From Neobacillus cucumis (GTDB lineage Bacteria; Bacillota; Bacilli; Bacillales; Cytobacillaceae): 64,000 bases of DNA. The notes beneath the pieces are model-generated. The model saw nothing but the letters and a program-made list of their open reading frames with translations. It made no database searches and was not told the origin of the DNA. Position 1 is the stretch's first letter. Each line of letters starts with the position of its first letter. Of the stretch, positions 61,530 through 64,000 are shown piece by piece. The position numbers and the translations under genes were made by a program. The DNA lies in NCBI RefSeq assembly GCF_016908975.1, contig NZ_JAFBEX010000023.1, positions 17,231 through 81,230 of the forward strand, in the 5' to 3' direction.

Positions 61530-61946
61530 TTACTTTCTGTCCCTTTTAAATTGTTCCAGTTTTTGTTCTAGTTTTAGAAGTAAATGATCATCCACCTCTT
61601 TTAATGAATCGAGCATATGGTTAACAACTAATCCCCCAAATTCATCTAAAAGGTTTTCTGTTAGTTTTTTGGACTGATTATTAATAAAGTCCTCTTTTGT
61701 GGTGACTGGTTTATAGAGAGATGTACGTCCTTCCAATCTTTTCGTAAGGATGTTTTTATCAACAAGACGGTTCATAACGGTCATAACCGTATTGAAATTT
61801 ATAGGTTTCTCTTTTTCTAAAATTAATTGAACTTCCTTAATACTACTCTCATTCCCATTCCAAAGAATATTCATTACCTTGGATTCAAGTGGACCGAAAA
61901 AACGATTAAGCCCTTCTTGATCTACACGAAAATTATTTATGGTCAA
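61530..61946 (-). CDS. BlaI/MecI/CopY family repressor (138 aa)
   Basis: Winged-helix repressor cleaved by the M56 partner. 'LNRFFGPLESKVMNILWNGN' and 'FNTVMTVMNRLVDKNILTKR' are the family core. The frame opens with ATG 61964, but that ATG is inside the operator; TTG 61946, ten bases after AAGGG, gives a more usual N-terminus (LTINNFRVDQEG). Promoter and operator immediately upstream imply autoregulation. Confidence 0.88.
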   Translation of the reverse strand: MTINNFRVDQEGLNRFFGPLESKVMNILWNGNESSIKEVQLILEKEKPINFNTVMTVMNRLVDKNILTKRLEGRTSLYKPVTTKEDFINNQSKKLTENLLDEFGGLVVNHMLDSLKEVDDHLLLKLEQKLEQFKRDRK

Positions 61947-61961
61947 TTCACACACACCCTT

Positions 61962-61998
61962 CATTACAAATTGTAGTGTATTAGGCCTGATTTTTCAA
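61962..61998 (-). promoter_or_regulatory. blaI-type promoter with operator over the -10
   Basis: -35 TTGAAA (61993-61998) and -10 TACAAT (61970-61975) are 17 bp apart on the minus strand. CATTACAAATTGTAGTG (61962-61978) matches the doxX operators and overlaps the -10. Confidence 0.8.
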
Positions 61999-62010
61999 TT
62001 AAATAGATAA

Positions 62011-62289
62011 CTACCATGTTTCTGACTTATTTAAAATTATTCCTGAAATCATTGATTTAGCTTGCTCTACAAGTTCATTAGTATTTTCAGAAGACAATGA
62101 TGATTGAAAAGAACTTTCATTGTCCCATTCCGCATCTACTATCACTAAATTTGATTCTTTTAGGGAGATTGATACATTAAAATAGTTACATTCAACAAAA
62201 TTATTCGATAATTGATGCAATATATTAACCAATTCAGCAAGATTATTTGACCTTGAAATTAATCCACTTCGCAATCTAAATTTCCCCAT
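62011..62289 (-). CDS. Small ABM-like protein (92 aa)
   Basis: Diverged relative of the quinol monooxygenase-like protein at 20138: the stretch 'DAEWDNESSFQSSLSSENTN' followed by 'LVEQAKSMISGI' parallels 'YEVWSNENAHQASLTL' and 'LIKKAKPIITGM'. ATG 62289 follows AAGGGGAAA. It lies just upstream of the BlaI-type gene in the same direction. Activity is doubtful because the sequence is far from characterised members. Confidence 0.65.
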   Translation of the reverse strand: MGKFRLRSGLISRSNNLAELVNILHQLSNNFVECNYFNVSISLKESNLVIVDAEWDNESSFQSSLSSENTNELVEQAKSMISGIILNKSETW

Positions 62290-62419
62290 AGTATTTTCCC
62301 CTTCATTTTTTAAATAATTAATATTTGATGGAAAACGGAAACAGTTACCTTTATCAGTTAAAATGCGAATGACAATCCTTATATTAAAAATATTTTCTAA
62401 GTCATTTTATTCTATTAGT

Positions 62420-62632
62420 CTAAGAAATAAGCTTCGTTATGTTTTTTTCCTTGACTACATCTTCAAAATCAGTTGGCTTACTTAAGATTATTCCTCTCTG
62501 ATTTAACACCATCGTAATCAAACCTAGTTCATAATACATTGCTTTAGTTAAAATACCGTTTTCAATGTTTTTACATATCTCGTTATAAAAATCAATTAAG
62601 AAATCATTAGGTAATTTTTCATAAAGGTTCAT
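62420..62632 (-). CDS. Conserved hypothetical protein (70 aa)
   Basis: Small mostly helical protein (MNLYEKLPNDFLIDFYNEIC..) with no transmembrane segment. Similar short proteins ('..KGILTKNMYYELGLI..RGI.L.KP.DFE.VV') occur in Bacillus, function unknown. ATG 62632 is preceded by AAGAAGGTG. Confidence 0.7.
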   Translation of the reverse strand: MNLYEKLPNDFLIDFYNEICKNIENGILTKAMYYELGLITMVLNQRGIILSKPTDFEDVVKEKNITKLIS

Positions 62633-62789
62633 ATTTTACACCTTCTTTAGTAATATTCTAAATTATTAATAATTATAATCGTAAAAGAAAGCGTTTACAA
62701 GTAATTATTTAATCTCTAATAAAATTCTAATAAATGACCAATTTTGCTAAAAATCTTCCATAAAAGTTATTTCTTACGTATTAAAATAA

Positions 62790-62815
62790 AAGACTCCTTA
62801 AACAGGAGCCTTTTA
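62790..62815 (-). terminator. Terminator downstream of the yjcZ-type gene
   Basis: GGCTCCT and AGGAGTC pair around GTTTA, with TTTTATTTTA after it on the minus strand. Confidence 0.7.
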
Positions 62816-62837
62816 ATATTCATTTATTCATTGCTCA

Positions 62838-62924
62838 TTAATAAAACATCATTGATGCTCCAACGATGATTAGGAGGATGAACAATACTACAATTAACGC
62901 AAAGCTAGTACCATAACCGCTCAT
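62838..62924 (-). CDS. YjcZ-family sporulation peptide (28 aa)
   Basis: The 28-residue hydrophobic peptide begins MSGYGTSFALIVVLFILLII and ends with GASMMFY, the standard form of the YjcZ/sporulation small membrane peptides. ATG 62924 follows GGTGGTG. In other Bacillus such peptides are made during sporulation. Confidence 0.88.
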   Translation of the reverse strand: MSGYGTSFALIVVLFILLIIVGASMMFY

Positions 62925-63140
62925 TTATTTCACCACCATTCTATTCCACATATTAGAGTTGGAGAGGACCTCTCATAAATATATATATTTTTTAAGACAG
63001 GCTTTGTTTGGACAAAAATCACCTTTTTCAAAAAAAATTAAAGTGAGCATCATAAGAATAATGTTAATAAAAATTTAACAATTTTTTAAGAAAGTGAATG
63101 TTTTGCGTTCCATATATTAGGTATAAAGGAGGAGAGGTAA

Positions 63141-63404
63141 ATGGCAGATGAACCTCAAGAAGAACCTCAAGAACAAGGGCAAGAAGAATTACAGGAAACC
63201 AGCCAAACGCTGAAAGAGGAAATAATAACTGAATTAAAAATGGAAATGAAAAATTTTCATCAAAAGAGAAAACGCCGTATAATCAAATCTGTTTGTATTT
63301 TCGCCCTTGGACTATTGATTGGCTTTGGAGGAGGAAGGGCTACTCATACTGAACATCATTTTGAACATGGTCATTTTCAAAAATGGCATCAATATCGACA
63401 TTAA
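63141..63404 (+). CDS. Hypothetical membrane protein with acidic N-terminus and His-rich tail (87 aa)
   Basis: Not recognised. Glu/Gln-rich first 45 residues are followed by a basic run (QKRKRRIIK), one membrane helix with a glycine pattern (LGLLIGFGGGR) and a histidine-rich tail (HTEHHFEHGHFQKWHQYRH), which could bind metal. ATG 63141 follows AAGGAGGAGAGG. Single gene with a strong terminator. Confidence 0.7.
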   Translation: MADEPQEEPQEQGQEELQETSQTLKEEIITELKMEMKNFHQKRKRRIIKSVCIFALGLLIGFGGGRATHTEHHFEHGHFQKWHQYRH

Positions 63405-63416
63405 CATTGACTTTAC

Positions 63417-63447
63417 ATCCTGGAGAGCGTTTTTCTCCAGGATTTTT
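63417..63447 (+). terminator. Terminator downstream of the His-rich protein gene
   Basis: ATCCTGGAGA and TCTCCAGGAT form a 10-bp stem around GCGTTTT with TTTTTG following. Confidence 0.8.
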
Positions 63448-63649
63448 GCTGTCATCAAAAAAACAGATTTTAACCTCTTATAAAATCATCTTTTCCTGCC
63501 TTTATGACCCCTCCTTAAAAAGCATTCAAAAAAAGTTCATACTTTTATGTAAACATTTTGAACTTCCGTAAATCTCACTTTAAAATATCTTGAAACAAAT
63601 ATATATTAATTGAGTAATTATTAATTAAATATTTTTAAGGAGTGGGATT

Positions 63650-63934
63650 ATGATAAAAACGTTACGAGAAAATACAATTGCTGCGCGAATTTTAACATTG
63701 ATCAGATTGTATTTAGGTTATTCTTGGTTAACAGCAGGATGGGGCAAATTAACTGGCGGTTTTGATGCCTCCGGATTTTTAAAAGGAGTGATCACAAATC
63801 CTGTAAAGGGACCAGATGGCAGCGTTGTTTATAGTATGTATGTTTCGTTTTTAAAAGGTTTTGCTTTACCAAATGTAGATATTTTTAACACCATTGTTCC
63901 TTTAGTGTTTTTGACACCCATAAATTACCGATAG
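63650..63934 (+). pseudogene. DoxX family protein, truncated
   Basis: The first 85 residues ('RLYLGYSWLTAGWGKLTGGF', 'SFLKGFALPNVDIFNTIVP') are those of the longer DoxX/CatD-like family, which normally run on to about 150-170 residues with 'GE.LVGLGLILG'. After IVP (about 63903) the frame becomes LVFLTPINYR and stops, so the gene is cut by foreign sequence. ATG 63650 follows AAGGAGTGGG. Non-functional as it stands. Confidence 0.75.
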
Positions 63935-64000
63935 TTGAAGGTATTGCCTGTCCGGAAGTGGACGAGTATAATGTCCACGTATAAATCCGGAGAAAGGAAA
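63905..64000 (+). mobile_element. Left end of a probable insertion sequence, running off the window
   Basis: From about 63905 the sequence loses relation to DoxX. It holds a near-consensus promoter (-35 TTGCCT 63944-63949, -10 TATAAT 63967-63972, 17-bp spacer), an inverted repeat GTGGAC/GTCCAC (63958-63978) around the -10, and ends with GGAGAAAGGAAA, a ribosome site for a gene that would start just outside. No family can be named from 95 bases. Confidence 0.4.

Noticed and set aside
63650..63934. Naturally short DoxX protein
   Set aside because: The family motif breaks abruptly after IVP and the remaining ten residues and the following bases do not resemble DoxX.

Overview
The window looks like chromosomal DNA of an endospore-forming, low-GC Gram-positive of the Bacillaceae (Bacillus/Neobacillus-like). 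Evidence: genes for an H-type small acid-soluble spore protein and a 28-residue YjcZ-type sporulation peptide; close relatives of B. subtilis AdhA, PrsW, MntH and the 866-residue Pps/Rph enzyme; strong AGGAGG-type ribosome binding sites; frequent TTG/GTG starts. No rRNA, tRNA or CRISPR array was seen. It reads as an accessory-rich stretch: short operons for stress, detoxification and transport, each beside its own regulator, separated by hairpin terminators, with several decaying genes between them.

Layout. 0-9.7 kb: alcohol dehydrogenase, MATE pump with a divergent TetR regulator, PrsW protease, MntH with an MntR box, then cadC-cadA with two CadC operators, and a radical SAM protein. cadA is intact except for one in-frame TGA exactly at the first Cys of its N-terminal metal-binding motif. 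9.7-15.9 kb: a two-gene OpuF-type osmolyte transporter, an MDR reductase, a frameshifted HAD phosphatase, HxlR regulator, DUF3891 gene (with a remnant copy of its tail nearby) and sspH. 15.9-28.4 kb: aldo/keto reductase with divergent AraC regulator, phosphatase, DinB, ABM monooxygenase, a LacI-controlled operon with a MapP-like phosphatase, rifampin phosphotransferase, a luciferase-like oxidoreductase and a second AraC paralogue.

28.4-38.4 kb: DUF2255, MFS pump, MDR reductase, two aldo/keto reductase remnants and a MerR regulator; a MarR-SDR-NAD(P)H oxidoreductase regulon with three matching palindromes; a cupin, a Cys-rich secreted peptide, DUF4256; and an IS607-type element with intact TnpB and ruined TnpA. 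38.5-53 kb: GNAT, racemase-like protein, VOC proteins, a secreted protein with six 28-residue repeats, acyltransferase, purU, nitronate monooxygenase, zwf, an M24 homologue apparently lacking metal ligands, a lipoprotein, cytochrome c, a J-domain protein and DUF4236. 53-64 kb: OFA-family transporter with a LytS/LytTR two-component system, SEC-C protein, a DsbA-DoxX operon and a blaI-M56 operon sharing operators over their -10 boxes, small conserved proteins, yjcZ, and a DoxX gene cut short at the window edge, probably by an insertion sequence.

Functionally, much of the window concerns electrophile, redox and metal stress (Zn/MDR/AKR/SDR reductases, flavoenzymes, efflux pumps, CadA, MntH, DsbA/DoxX) under local one-component control. 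All assignments come from reading the sequence and recalled families; no database search was run.
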